Below, piece after piece: positions 9,677 through 17,857 of a stretch of 64,000 nucleotides of DNA (within the stretch, counting starts at the first letter, position 1; every line of letters begins with the position of its first letter). The notes beneath the pieces were generated by a model. That model was not told where the DNA came from. It ran no database searches and saw only the letters and a list, made by a program, of their open reading frames with translations. Location of the stretch: positions 19,729 to 83,728 of the forward strand of contig JAWUWD010000016.1 in assembly GCA_034112085.1 (NCBI GenBank), written 5' to 3'. Origin of the DNA: JAWUWD01 sp034112085. GTDB lineage: Bacteria; Bacteroidota; Bacteroidia; Cytophagales; Cyclobacteriaceae. Both the position numbers and the translations under genes were made by a program.

Positions 9677-9749
9677 GATTCGGTAGCTCAGCTGGTAGAG
9701 CATCTCCCTTTTAAGGAGAGGGTCCTGGGTTCGCGCCCCAGCCGAATCA
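9677..9749 (+). tRNA. tRNA-Lys (anticodon TTT)
   Basis: The 7-bp acceptor GATTCGG (9677-9683) pairs with CCGAATC (9742-9748), with discriminator A at 9749. The D arm is GCTC/GAGC, the anticodon stem TCTCC/GGAGA encloses loop CTTTTAA (anticodon TTT), and the T arm CTGGG/CCCAG carries loop TTCGCGC. CCA is not encoded. The gene is flanked by a promoter and a terminator as a single-gene unit. Confidence 0.97.
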
Positions 9750-9755
9750 CTTTAA

Positions 9756-9786
9756 AGTCATCCATATGAAATGGATGGCTTTTTTT
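9756..9786 (+). terminator. rho-independent terminator after tRNA-Lys
   Basis: Stem AGTCATCCAT / ATGGATGGCT (one G-T pair) with loop ATGAA, followed by a run of seven T. Confidence 0.88.
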
Positions 9787-9904
9787 ATGTCTTAACATTG
9801 CTTTTTCTGTACTCAAAAACTCTTTAGTCAATCCTGTTAAACGCCAAAAGAGATTTGCACTTAACATAATCAATTCGTTCTTTTACTGAAAGCAAAATTC
9901 ATCT

Positions 9905-10642
9905 ATGAAAATATTAGGAATTATTCCTTCTAGGTACGCATCTACACGATTTCCGGGTAAGTCTCTCGCAGACATTGCTGGTAAAAGCATGGTACAACGC
10001 GTTATGGAACAAGTTCTGAAAAGCACTTTGATTACAGATGTAATAGTGGCAACTGATGATCAACGCATTTATGAACATGTAAATGATTTTGGCGGTAAAG
10101 CCTGCATGACCAAAGCAAATCACGAGAGTGGTACAGACAGGTGTTTTGAAGTGCTACAAGCTCAAGATGATCAATATGACTATGTGATCAATATTCAAGG
10201 TGACGAGCCATTCATACAGCCAGAACAGATAGATCTTCTGGCTAGCCTCCTTGACGAGGAAGTACAACTAGCCACGCTAATAAAACCGATAGAGCAATAT
10301 GATCAAATATTCGATCCTAATGTGGTGAAAGCTGTGAAAAACACTAAAGATGAAGCCATCTATTTCAGCAGAAACTCCATACCATTCCAGAGAAATGAAT
10401 CAGAGAGTGACTGGCTGAAAAACCACACTTACTACAAGCATATTGGGATTTATGCATATAGAACTGATATTCTTGAACAAATCACTCAATTACCAATTTC
10501 ACCGCTAGAGAAAGTAGAATCGTTAGAACAACTTCGGTGGATTGAAAATGGATATAAAATCAAAACTGCCATCACCCACCACGAAAGTATTGGTATAGAT
10601 ACTCCTGATGATTTGAGAAAAGCCTTAGAACACATGAAATAG
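9905..10642 (+). CDS. kdsB: 3-deoxy-manno-octulosonate cytidylyltransferase (CMP-Kdo synthetase)
   Basis: Activates Kdo as CMP-Kdo in the cytosol for lipid A/LPS core assembly. The 245-aa length is typical. Family signatures are PSRYASTRFPGKSLADI at the N-terminus (nucleotide binding), NIQGDEPFI near residue 95 (metal/CTP site), and the C-terminal LEQLRWIENGYKI and IGIDTPDDL stretches. The ATG at 9905 starts directly on MKILGIIPSRY. The gene appears monocistronic. The enzyme that uses its product, WaaA, is encoded at 29846 in this window. Confidence 0.95.
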   Translation: MKILGIIPSRYASTRFPGKSLADIAGKSMVQRVMEQVLKSTLITDVIVATDDQRIYEHVNDFGGKACMTKANHESGTDRCFEVLQAQDDQYDYVINIQGDEPFIQPEQIDLLASLLDEEVQLATLIKPIEQYDQIFDPNVVKAVKNTKDEAIYFSRNSIPFQRNESESDWLKNHTYYKHIGIYAYRTDILEQITQLPISPLEKVESLEQLRWIENGYKIKTAITHHESIGIDTPDDLRKALEHMK

Positions 10643-11048
10643 TCAGAACATTTTCACTCAATACTAAATAGTAAAGCAGAATAGTCCATTAAAAGCCAAC
10701 TTAGTCTCAGTTATCAAAGTGGATATTATAAAGAAGCGTTCAAATATTACCCCAAACGTGCATCTGCCCATATCAACTATAATACCGCAACAACCTAATC
10801 ATAGGTCTAAATACGCCAACCGATAACAATAGAGTAATAAATTTCCCAATAATTGCTCAACTTAATAATCATGAAAAAGATAATTATGCTTGAAAGATAA
10901 GAAGCAGTGATCCACAACTAGCAAGCTGAAATTTACTTTTACAGGCTTGCATCTTGTAGTATATCAGATAATTATATTTTGTCTAACTTTTATTTGTTTT
11001 AGTTAAACAAAATATTTTACTTGCCGTTATAAAGAAAAACAAATCACC
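10643..11048. other. 406-bp spacer with a possible decayed TPR fragment and a promoter-region dyad
   Basis: No intact gene. A + strand frame at 10700-10798 reads LSLSYQSGYYKEAFKYYPKR and then runs to a stop; this resembles half a TPR repeat and may be a remnant. Just upstream of the sigma gene is a dyad TTTGTTT-TAGTT-AAACAAA (10993-11011) that could be an operator or promoter element. Confidence 0.35.
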
Positions 11049-11561
11049 ATGACTGCACTAGAATTTAGCCATCAGATAATTGGTCACGAATCAAGCTTAA
11101 GGTTATTTACAAAGAGATTCACTCAAGATGAAGAATACTCTAAAGATCTTGTGCAGGAGACCATATTAAAAGCACTAACCAACCGAAGTAAATTTAGGGA
11201 GCACATTAACCTCAAAGGATGGCTATTTACTATTTTGCGAAACACATTTATAAGTAATTATAGGAAAGGTAAATCATTTCAAAAAGTGAATTCAGAAGCT
11301 GGTGATTTTTTGATTAGCAATGAAATTGATCTACACACATTCAATAAACCAGATAAATACACGGAATACCAAGAGCTATTGGCAATAGTGAAACGTCTAC
11401 CTGAAAATCTCAAAAATCCATTCGAAATGCATTTCAAAGGTTATAAGTATGATGAAATAGCCGAGATGCTTCAAATTCCAATAGGTACTGTAAAAAACAG
11501 AATTTATCAAGCAAGAAAAACAGTACAGAGATTAACTCAAAACACTTTACATCGAGCATAG
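11049..11561 (+). CDS. ECF-type RNA polymerase sigma factor
   Basis: 170 aa. Sigma-70 region 2 spans about 20-85 (YSKDLVQETILKALTNRSKF, GWLFTILRNTFISNYRKG). Region 4 spans about 110-165 (LPENLKNPFEMHFKGYKYDEIAEML, then IPIGTVKNRIYQARKTVQ) with the helix-turn-helix. No anti-sigma factor is adjacent. The next gene is idi, and in some Cytophagia an ECF factor of this kind sits near carotenoid/isoprenoid genes, so light- or stress-linked control of isoprenoids is a reasonable but unproven idea. The upstream dyad at 10993-11011 may be involved in its control. Confidence 0.93.
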   Translation: MTALEFSHQIIGHESSLRLFTKRFTQDEEYSKDLVQETILKALTNRSKFREHINLKGWLFTILRNTFISNYRKGKSFQKVNSEAGDFLISNEIDLHTFNKPDKYTEYQELLAIVKRLPENLKNPFEMHFKGYKYDEIAEMLQIPIGTVKNRIYQARKTVQRLTQNTLHRA

Positions 11562-11811
11562 ATTTATAGTCATTGGCGTGAATTTTTCTGGCATATCCGT
11601 AGAATTCAGCTTGGCAGCCTAAGGTCATCAATTTACTTTCTATCAGAGAAGTAAAGCTCTCATGGCCGGAAAATTATTTATCTCAAAATTACTGTGCCAT
11701 GGACGCGGGTCCATGTTTGGAGTCAATTTTAGCCTGATTATCCCAATAGTTAAAAATATGCCATTATGGTATTAACATTTGTTAACTATAAACTAAATTT
11801 GATTTGATCTT

Positions 11812-12345
11812 ATGGAAGAAGTCATATTAGTCGATATCGAAGATAATGCCATTGGACAAATGGAAAAACTGAAAGCACATGAAGAAGGCCATCTACATCG
11901 TGCATTTTCAATACTTATATTTAATAATCAAGGAGAAATTCTGCTGCAACAAAGAGCTCTAAGCAAATATCATTCTGGAGGTCTTTGGACAAATACATGC
12001 TGTAGTCACCCTAGACCCAATGAAGTGGCTCTCGAAGCAGCCAATAGGCGATTAATGGAGGAAATGGGCTTCACAACAGATTTAGAATTTGTGTTTAAAT
12101 TTATTTATAAAGCTAAATTGGATCACGATCTAACTGAACATGAATTTGATCATGTGTTTACAGGAACGTTTAATGATACTCCTAAAATAAACCTTGAAGA
12201 GGCGAACGATTGGAAATGGATGAACATGAAATCACTGAGTCAAGATATTCAAATCAACCCTGATCATTACACTGTATGGTTCAAGGATATCATGAAAAAT
12301 CAAGAACTCACAAAAAATATAGCATCACTACTAACAGCTAGTTAG
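11812..12345 (+). CDS. idi: isopentenyl-diphosphate delta-isomerase, type 1
   Basis: Interconverts IPP and DMAPP for isoprenoid, quinone and carotenoid synthesis. At 177 aa it has the type-1 signatures: HRAFSILIFNNQGEILLQQRA (Nudix start), TNTCCSHPRPNE with the catalytic Cys, the Nudix-like ANRRLMEEMGF, and EHEFDHVFTG with the catalytic Glu region. IspD in this window shows the MEP route is used. The MEP route does not strictly need Idi, so this enzyme balances the two isomers. A 250-bp spacer separates it from the sigma gene; that spacer holds an imperfect hairpin (11698-11715) but no gene. Confidence 0.94.
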   Translation: MEEVILVDIEDNAIGQMEKLKAHEEGHLHRAFSILIFNNQGEILLQQRALSKYHSGGLWTNTCCSHPRPNEVALEAANRRLMEEMGFTTDLEFVFKFIYKAKLDHDLTEHEFDHVFTGTFNDTPKINLEEANDWKWMNMKSLSQDIQINPDHYTVWFKDIMKNQELTKNIASLLTAS

Positions 12346-12863
12346 GATCAACCAATTTCTGCCAAAATCGGGGAGTAATTTCAAGACCCTGAAAGAAAAA
12401 ATACCCTAAAGGGAGGGCAAACGTCATAAACGATCATCCAATGCTATATGCATGATCGCATTATTCCAAAAATCGCTTTTGATACTTGTCTAGATGAAAG
12501 TCAATTAACTATCAATACCTCAGACTTAAACAACAAATCTAAGACTATCGCTAATACCCTGTTGTTTTGAAAGATAGAGATAGTATCAGCATTTTACAAT
12601 CTTGTTTCTGGAAAAGTAGATTCCAATAATAGATAATATCAATCTTAATAATGCTTCACTAAAAAAGCCAGAAAAATCCTATTCATTGATCTCTTTGTGG
12701 TTCAGAATAATTAGTAATTAACTATATCACAGCTACAAATTTTGTTGACAAGAGTTATTCAGCGACATCCTACCCCTGTCACTCTTGCGATGTTAACATC
12801 CTAAATACAGGGTTTTGAGTGAACGTTTCGCTATACTTGCATCCTAATTTGAGCAAGAGCGAT
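12346..12863. other. 518-bp spacer without a convincing gene
   Basis: Only short frames are present (the longest obvious one is about 40 codons from ATG 12448) and none looks conserved. A weak promoter-like TATACTTG at 12832-12839 lies 24 nt before comB. The spacer is long for this window and may be decayed coding DNA. Confidence 0.4.
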
Positions 12864-13568
12864 ATGAAGAAGATAGACGTATGTATGAGTCCAGAACTCA
12901 TACATCTGTATGACATAAAAGATAAAGTAGTCGTAGTTGTCGATGTACTAAGAGCAACAACATGTATGGTCACTGCACTGGCTAATGGAGTAAGTAAAAT
13001 CAGGACGTATGCTGATCTCAATGCTTGCCGAGGGATGAGAAGCAATGGCTATATAATAGCTGGCGAACGTGATGGTAAAAAAGTAGAAGACTTTGATCTC
13101 GGAAATTCTCCACTTAACTATCTAGATGATGCCTATCTTGGTGAGAATCTAGCTATCACAACTACTAATGGAACCTTAGCCATTGATAAATCCAAACATG
13201 CCAAAGAGGTCATCATTGGTGCATTGGTCAATTTGGATGCAGTTATAGAATATCTTGCATCTCAAGATCGAAATGTCCTAATATTCTGTGCTGGCTGGAA
13301 AGGAAAAGTCAACATAGAAGATACGCTCTTTGCCGGAGCAGTAGTCAATAAACTCAAAAATGAGTTTGAGTCAGAATGCGATGCTCCAAGAATGGCCGAA
13401 TTGGTTTATGAAAATTCGAAAGAGAATATTATCGAAAGTTTGAAAAATGCCTCACATGTTAAACGATTGAATGCGTTTGATATAGAAGCTGATATTCAAT
13501 TTTGTTTAACGCCTAACAAATACAATATAATACCAGTATTGAGGGGGCAAGACTTAGTCATAATGTAA
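12864..13568 (+). CDS. comB: 2-phosphosulfolactate phosphatase family protein (ComB)
   Basis: 234 aa. It matches the ComB family, which removes phosphate from 2-phosphosulfolactate: N-terminal MKKIDVCMSPELIHLYDIKD, then VVVVDVLRATTCMVTALANG, GERDGKKVEDFDLGNSP, TTTNGTLAI and FCAGWKGKVNIEDTLFAGAV. A GTG at 12819 is in frame, but ATG 12864 begins at the conserved MKKIDV. ComB is known from coenzyme M synthesis in methanogens. In a gliding Bacteroidota a role in sulfolactate/cysteate metabolism, perhaps for sulfonolipids, is inference. Monocistronic; a perfect inverted repeat lies 31 nt downstream. Confidence 0.9.
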   Translation: MKKIDVCMSPELIHLYDIKDKVVVVVDVLRATTCMVTALANGVSKIRTYADLNACRGMRSNGYIIAGERDGKKVEDFDLGNSPLNYLDDAYLGENLAITTTNGTLAIDKSKHAKEVIIGALVNLDAVIEYLASQDRNVLIFCAGWKGKVNIEDTLFAGAVVNKLKNEFESECDAPRMAELVYENSKENIIESLKNASHVKRLNAFDIEADIQFCLTPNKYNIIPVLRGQDLVIM

Positions 13569-13599
13569 TACATTTATCAGCCAGATTACATGGGTAATA

Positions 13600-13639
13600 T
13601 TTAATACTTGTAGAGATATTAAGCTCTACAAGTATTAAA
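13600..13639. repeat. perfect 16-bp inverted repeat with 8-nt spacer
   Basis: The left arm TTTAATACTTGTAGAG (13600-13615) is exactly complementary to the right arm (13624-13639), with spacer ATATTAAG. There is no T-run after the stem, so it is not a canonical terminator. It may be an mRNA-stabilising hairpin, an operator, or the trace of a mobile element. Confidence 0.85.
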
Positions 13640-13910
13640 CTCACACGAAGTAGATTAAGAAATTAGAGGAGGCGATATACAGATCATAGAAATAGATCTA
13701 ACCAATAAAACACTCAGAGTGGATACCTAATCTATTACAGATTTAGAATTTTCGATTGACTTTGACATCATTAACTTTGTCCGATAAATACATGTTAGAT
13801 AGTGATGAAGTTGTGTCCTTAGCCTCTCTGAAAGGCGCCAAAAAGAATAATTCCAGTCGATATCTATTAGGAGACCAATCCTGGCAATATTTTAGTAACA
13901 ATAGATACTG
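13640..13910. other. spacer with possible decayed coding sequence
   Basis: The 439-bp gap 13569-14007 holds the inverted repeat, this stretch and a minus-strand terminator. Around 13670-13730 a + frame reads GGDIQIIEIDLTNKTLRVDT and then stops; it is protein-like but has no start or continuation. Confidence 0.3.
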
Positions 13911-13941
13911 AAAAAAAGCCATGACTTCACGCCATGGCTTT
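13911..13941 (-). terminator. rho-independent terminator of the DUF547 gene
   Basis: Stem AAAGCCATG / CATGGCTTT with a 9-nt loop. On the minus strand the stem is followed by a run of T (complement of the A-run at 13911-13917), about 67 nt after the DUF547 stop. Confidence 0.85.
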
Positions 13942-14007
13942 CCCCCTACTTTATCAACAACCAAAACTTATTACATTCACATTGTCAACGCTAACAATTG
14001 TGAATTA

Positions 14008-14718
14008 TTACATTTCATTCAATTTCCAATCGTATTCGTAATACCCCAACTTATCTGATGCAGATATTTTATTATCTCTATAGGTGTTGATGAATGAGAT
14101 TACACTACTTCCTCCATTCGTGAAGTCTCTTACATACCATTTGAATATTTGAGAAACTTCTACGGCATTAGATTTGACTCTTATGAAAGTGTCATCGTTA
14201 ATTGACAACTTTGTCCGGTCATTCAATTGCTTTTCCAATTCAGTTGGTTGATAGGCGAAACTTGCCAACTTCGGGCAACTTACAGCAGCACAGGCTAAGG
14301 CAAAATGAATTCTCGCGTCTTTGTAGGGCAATATTATTTTTTTAATCTCTAGTGAGTTCAGTGTCATCGACTCACCTGCGATCACATGTTTGACTTGATC
14401 GAAAAATCCACTTTTATCCAAAGGTGATTTTAGGGGGTAATATTTAGTCACCTGACGAATCACAGCTACATTATAGGCATTAAGGTAAAATGCTTTACGA
14501 ACATTGTCATCCACTCCACTCAAATTCATCTCATTTACTTGAGTATATAGAGCATCGAGGGAAGTCATATTATTCTTCAATGATTTATAGTCTACTTTCC
14601 CATCCATTACATATTTCTCAAAGAAGGCATCTGCTTCTTTGAAGAAAGTACTGGTCGCAGTTTGAGCAAAAGAAACTCCAGAGGCGATTACTAATATTGC
14701 TAACAATAATTTTTTCAT
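14008..14718 (-). CDS. DUF547 domain-containing exported protein
   Basis: 236 aa. A clear signal peptide (MKKLLLAILVIASGVSFAQ) indicates export. The rest is a DUF547 domain: FYLNAYNVAVIRQVTKYYPLKS, a DKSGFF segment, then INFAL-like DARIHFALACAAVSCPKLASFAYQP with a conserved Cys, and SQIFKWYVRDF. The biochemical function of DUF547 is not established; its Cys/His pattern recalls thiol-active folds (inference). It is divergent from the flavoprotein gene, and the 149-bp gap holds two adjacent dyads, so joint control with the 14868-23564 genes is plausible. Confidence 0.88.
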   Translation of the reverse strand: MKKLLLAILVIASGVSFAQTATSTFFKEADAFFEKYVMDGKVDYKSLKNNMTSLDALYTQVNEMNLSGVDDNVRKAFYLNAYNVAVIRQVTKYYPLKSPLDKSGFFDQVKHVIAGESMTLNSLEIKKIILPYKDARIHFALACAAVSCPKLASFAYQPTELEKQLNDRTKLSINDDTFIRVKSNAVEVSQIFKWYVRDFTNGGSSVISFINTYRDNKISASDKLGYYEYDWKLNEM

Positions 14719-14745
14719 AGTATGATTAGTTTTAAATTATCCTAT

Positions 14746-14775
14746 TGTACGAAATGTACAGGCAACTATGTTGCC
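14746..14775. promoter_or_regulatory. two adjacent perfect dyads in a divergent promoter region
   Basis: TGTAC-GAAAT-GTACA (14746-14760) is directly followed by GGCAAC-TAT-GTTGCC (14761-14775). On the minus strand TACATTTC overlaps dyad 1 and could be a degraded -7 box for the DUF547 gene. Candidate repressor/activator sites for both directions. Confidence 0.5.
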
Positions 14776-14867
14776 AAAAACTATATATATGTTCATAGAT
14801 GTCAATAAGATGACAAAACTCAAATCAGAATAGTGAGTATATAGCATAAGTAGAAATATTAAACTGT

Positions 14868-16202
14868 ATGAAACACATAGTCATTATTGGAAATGGAATA
14901 TCTGGCATCACGGCCGCTAGACATATTCGTAAGAATAGCAATCACCAGATAACTGTAATTTCTGCTGAAACTGATCATTTCTATTCCAGAACTGCCCTGA
15001 TGTATATATATATGGGCCATATGACTTACAATCACACCAAACCATACGAAGATGGATTTTGGAAGAAAAATCGAATTGATCTGACCAATGCCTTTGTTAA
15101 GCAAATAGATTTTGAAACGAAGACACTTGAACTTGACAGTGGAAAACATATCATCTACGATGACCTAGTACTTGCGACCGGTTCCAAATCCAATAAGTTT
15201 GGATGGCCAGGACAAGATCTCAAAGGAGTACAAGGCATGTATAATTACCAGGACCTTGAGTCAATGGAAACTGATACAAAAGGAATCAATCATGCCGTAG
15301 TAATAGGAGGTGGTCTTATAGGTGTAGAGATGGTCGAGATGCTACAATCAAGAAATATTTCGGTGACATTCTTGGTCCGTGAAGGAAGTTTTTGGGATAT
15401 CGTACTCCCAAAGCAAGAGTCAGAATTAATCAATCGACATATCAAAGAACATCATGTCGATCTTCGATTAAGTACAGAGCTCAAAGAAATCATCTCAGAT
15501 GAAAATGGCAGAGTAAAAAGTATCATCACCAATAATGGAGATGAGATAGATTGTCAATTTGTAGGGCTGACTGTAGGAGTAAGTCCCAATGTAGATTTCT
15601 TAAAAAAATCTGCTCTAGCCATCAATAGAGGTATACATATCAATGAATACCTCGAAACTAATATGTCTGATGTATATGCCATCGGAGATTGTGCAGAGCG
15701 CACAACTCCAGTAGAAGGTAGACGTCCAATTGAACAAGTATGGTATACTGGTCGTATGATGGGTGAAGCAGTGGCACAAACGATTTGTGGAAATAAGACT
15801 GCCTACAGTCCAGGGCATTGGTTCAACTCCGCAAAGTTTTTTGATATAGAGTATCAAACTTATGGCACCGTATCAGCCCAGCGCCAACCTAATGAAGCTG
15901 AATTTTATTGGGAAGATACCACAGGTAAGAAATGTGTTCATATGATATTTGACAAAAACACAAGTCAATTCATAGGCATTAATAATTTCGGCATTCGACT
16001 AAGACATGAAGTGTTTGATCAATGGCTGGATGATCAAGTCTCGATTAAGCATGTTATGGAAAACCTCGATTCTGCCAACTTTGATCCGGAGTTTTTCAAA
16101 CGATACGAACAAGAAATCTCAAGCCAATTCAATCGTGAATTCCCGGATTATCAAGTCAGTATCAAACCAACCAAAGGATTCTTTTCTAAAATATTTTCTT
16201 AA
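14868..16202 (+). CDS. NAD(P)H-dependent FAD oxidoreductase (NirB/rubredoxin-reductase-like)
   Basis: 444 aa, a two-dinucleotide-fold flavoprotein. The FAD site is GNGISG at 8-13, TGSK lies near 104, the NAD(P)H site is GGGLIG at 147-152, and DVYAIGDCAE near 267 binds the FAD ribityl chain. The first 400 residues resemble the reductase part of NirB and rubredoxin/ferredoxin reductases. There is no paired CxxC disulfide. It stops 9 nt before the membrane Fe-S protein gene, so electron transfer from NAD(P)H through FAD to that protein is likely (inference). The final electron acceptor is unknown. Confidence 0.88.
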   Translation: MKHIVIIGNGISGITAARHIRKNSNHQITVISAETDHFYSRTALMYIYMGHMTYNHTKPYEDGFWKKNRIDLTNAFVKQIDFETKTLELDSGKHIIYDDLVLATGSKSNKFGWPGQDLKGVQGMYNYQDLESMETDTKGINHAVVIGGGLIGVEMVEMLQSRNISVTFLVREGSFWDIVLPKQESELINRHIKEHHVDLRLSTELKEIISDENGRVKSIITNNGDEIDCQFVGLTVGVSPNVDFLKKSALAINRGIHINEYLETNMSDVYAIGDCAERTTPVEGRRPIEQVWYTGRMMGEAVAQTICGNKTAYSPGHWFNSAKFFDIEYQTYGTVSAQRQPNEAEFYWEDTTGKKCVHMIFDKNTSQFIGINNFGIRLRHEVFDQWLDDQVSIKHVMENLDSANFDPEFFKRYEQEISSQFNREFPDYQVSIKPTKGFFSKIFS

Positions 16203-16211
16203 TAGAAATCA

Positions 16212-17771
16212 ATGAATAATATAAAAAAATTAGGTCTAGTCATCTTTCTTATAGGACTTGCTGTTTTTACAGTTTCTACATTTATAGGTAAATACGCTCC
16301 TTCCGCGGATCATATTAAAACAACACTTTCAGAACAACAATTTAACAATATAGGTAGTGAACTTACTAACAAGATCGTAGGTCAACAGTATACTTCACCG
16401 ATAGCCTTGACCAATATATTCATAGAGATTTACGAAGAGAAAAACAAAGAACTCAAAGCTGCTCAAGAATGGGATAAGGTGATGTGGGATAAGCCTAATG
16501 ATATAGCATTCAAAATAACTAATGAATCAGCGGTTGGAAGATTCATAGATCAAGCATGGCTTATGTTCCTTCTAACATTTGGACTAGGTATCATTGGAGC
16601 ACTGATGTATATAATTCCAGATGTAATCTTATTAGGGCCAGCTGGCATTAAAAATGATCAAATATTTCAAAGCGCGACTACAAACAAAGGGTGGATAGGG
16701 TATTTCACATTTATTTATTTGGCAGGATTCTACATCATTCTATACTTCTACCCTTCTTATTTCACTAATCAAATATTGCTCACTAGCCCAATAAGCCTCT
16801 CACTAAGTGGTAATCCAGCTAGTCAATGGTTTTTATATGGACTCCTCTACTGCACAACGATGACCGTGATGGCTGTGAAAATGTTTATTAAATACCGACA
16901 CAGTAGATATCAGATAATAAGAACAGCCAGTGTACTTTTCTTTCAAATAGCTTTCGCATTTCTTATCCCTGAGATACTTGTGCGATTCAATATGCCCTAC
17001 ATGGACTTCAAAAATGCTTGGCCATTGGATTATGACTTTTTCTTTGACTGGAATATCGATAGCCTTATTGCCAATGGCAATGTCGGCATGTTTATGCTTG
17101 GTTGGGGTATATTCCTTACACTCATCTTAGTTCCTATATTCACTTATCTATATGGAAAACGCTGGTACTGTTCATGGGTTTGTGGATGTGGCGGCCTTGC
17201 TGAGACTCTTGGTGACCCCTATCGCCAACTGTCAGACAAGTCTGTTAAGGCATGGAAGATAGAACGATATTTAGTGCATGGAGTATTGGTATTTGCTATT
17301 GTTATGACCGGAGTAACACTATATACCTATTTCACAGGAGTAAGTGACGTGATGGGGATATCCACTTATGACATGCAAAAAAGCTATGGTTTTCTAATAG
17401 GTTCAGTTTTTTCAGGTGTGATCGGTACAGGGTTTTACCCAATCATGGGAAATCGAACTTGGTGCCGATTCGGTTGTCCATTAGCTGCGTATATGGGCCT
17501 TGTGCAACGTTTCAAATCTAGATTCCGCATCACCACCAATGGAGGTCAATGTATCTCATGCGGAAATTGCTCAACTTATTGTGAGATGGGAATAGATGTA
17601 AGATGGTATGCCCAACGTGGACAAAATATCGTTAGATCTTCTTGCGTGGGTTGTGGCGTTTGCTCTTCAGTATGTCCAAGAGGCGTTCTCAATCTCGAAG
17701 TAGATAAAGAAGAAGGTAGGTTTGGAAGTCCAATATTGATAGGTAACAAATCAGTGAAAATATCGGAATAA
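16212..17771 (+). CDS. membrane-bound 4Fe-4S protein (NapH/CcoG-like)
   Basis: 519 aa. Several TM helices are present (about 8-25, 115-140, 165-182, 195-220, 235-255, 290-315 and 355-380). RWYCSWVCGCGG and RTWCRFGCPLAAYMG are the paired Cys motifs of NapH-type proteins. Two ferredoxin clusters follow near the C-terminus: C447, C450, C453, C457 and C478, C481, C484, C488 (the second is CVGCGVCSSVCP). Such proteins pass electrons between a soluble donor and quinone or periplasmic partners. The preceding flavoprotein is the obvious donor (inference). The N-terminal ~110 residues between TM1 and TM2 (KTTLSEQQFNNIGSEL...) are not recognised. Confidence 0.88.
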   Translation: MNNIKKLGLVIFLIGLAVFTVSTFIGKYAPSADHIKTTLSEQQFNNIGSELTNKIVGQQYTSPIALTNIFIEIYEEKNKELKAAQEWDKVMWDKPNDIAFKITNESAVGRFIDQAWLMFLLTFGLGIIGALMYIIPDVILLGPAGIKNDQIFQSATTNKGWIGYFTFIYLAGFYIILYFYPSYFTNQILLTSPISLSLSGNPASQWFLYGLLYCTTMTVMAVKMFIKYRHSRYQIIRTASVLFFQIAFAFLIPEILVRFNMPYMDFKNAWPLDYDFFFDWNIDSLIANGNVGMFMLGWGIFLTLILVPIFTYLYGKRWYCSWVCGCGGLAETLGDPYRQLSDKSVKAWKIERYLVHGVLVFAIVMTGVTLYTYFTGVSDVMGISTYDMQKSYGFLIGSVFSGVIGTGFYPIMGNRTWCRFGCPLAAYMGLVQRFKSRFRITTNGGQCISCGNCSTYCEMGIDVRWYAQRGQNIVRSSCVGCGVCSSVCPRGVLNLEVDKEEGRFGSPILIGNKSVKISE

Positions 17772-17795
17772 GCTTTTTTAGATTGGTTTTAGCAC

Positions 17796-17836
17796 TAATC
17801 ACATCTTTGTCTCCTATCAGACCAATGGTGTGATTA
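17796..17836 (+). promoter_or_regulatory. stem-loop upstream of the histidine kinase gene
   Basis: TAATCACA (17796-17803) pairs perfectly with TGTGATTA (17829-17836). An inner GTCT-CCTATC-AGAC stem sits in the loop. It lies 24-86 nt after the Fe-S gene stop and 22 nt before the kinase ATG. There is no T-run. It may be a processing or attenuation structure. Confidence 0.4.
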
Positions 17837-17857
17837 CCTCTAACTATCGATCAAGCT

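Noticed and set aside
11698..11715. CATGGAC / GTCCATG hairpin after the sigma gene
   Set aside because: No T-run follows and it is 137 nt after the stop, so it is not a convincing terminator.
11794..11801. TAAATTTG -7-like box before idi
   Set aside because: The nearest TTTG is only 12 nt upstream and the box is just 10 nt from the ATG; possible but too weak to annotate.
12448..12570. 40-codon frame on the plus strand from ATG 12448
   Set aside because: Too short, with no recognisable motif, promoter or ribosome site.
13743..13964. 73-codon frame on the minus strand
   Set aside because: It spans the DUF547 terminator and shows no fold-like pattern, so it is likely chance.
17796..17836. Stem-loop read as a terminator of the Fe-S gene
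   Set aside because: Long loop and no T-run; kept only as a possible regulatory structure.
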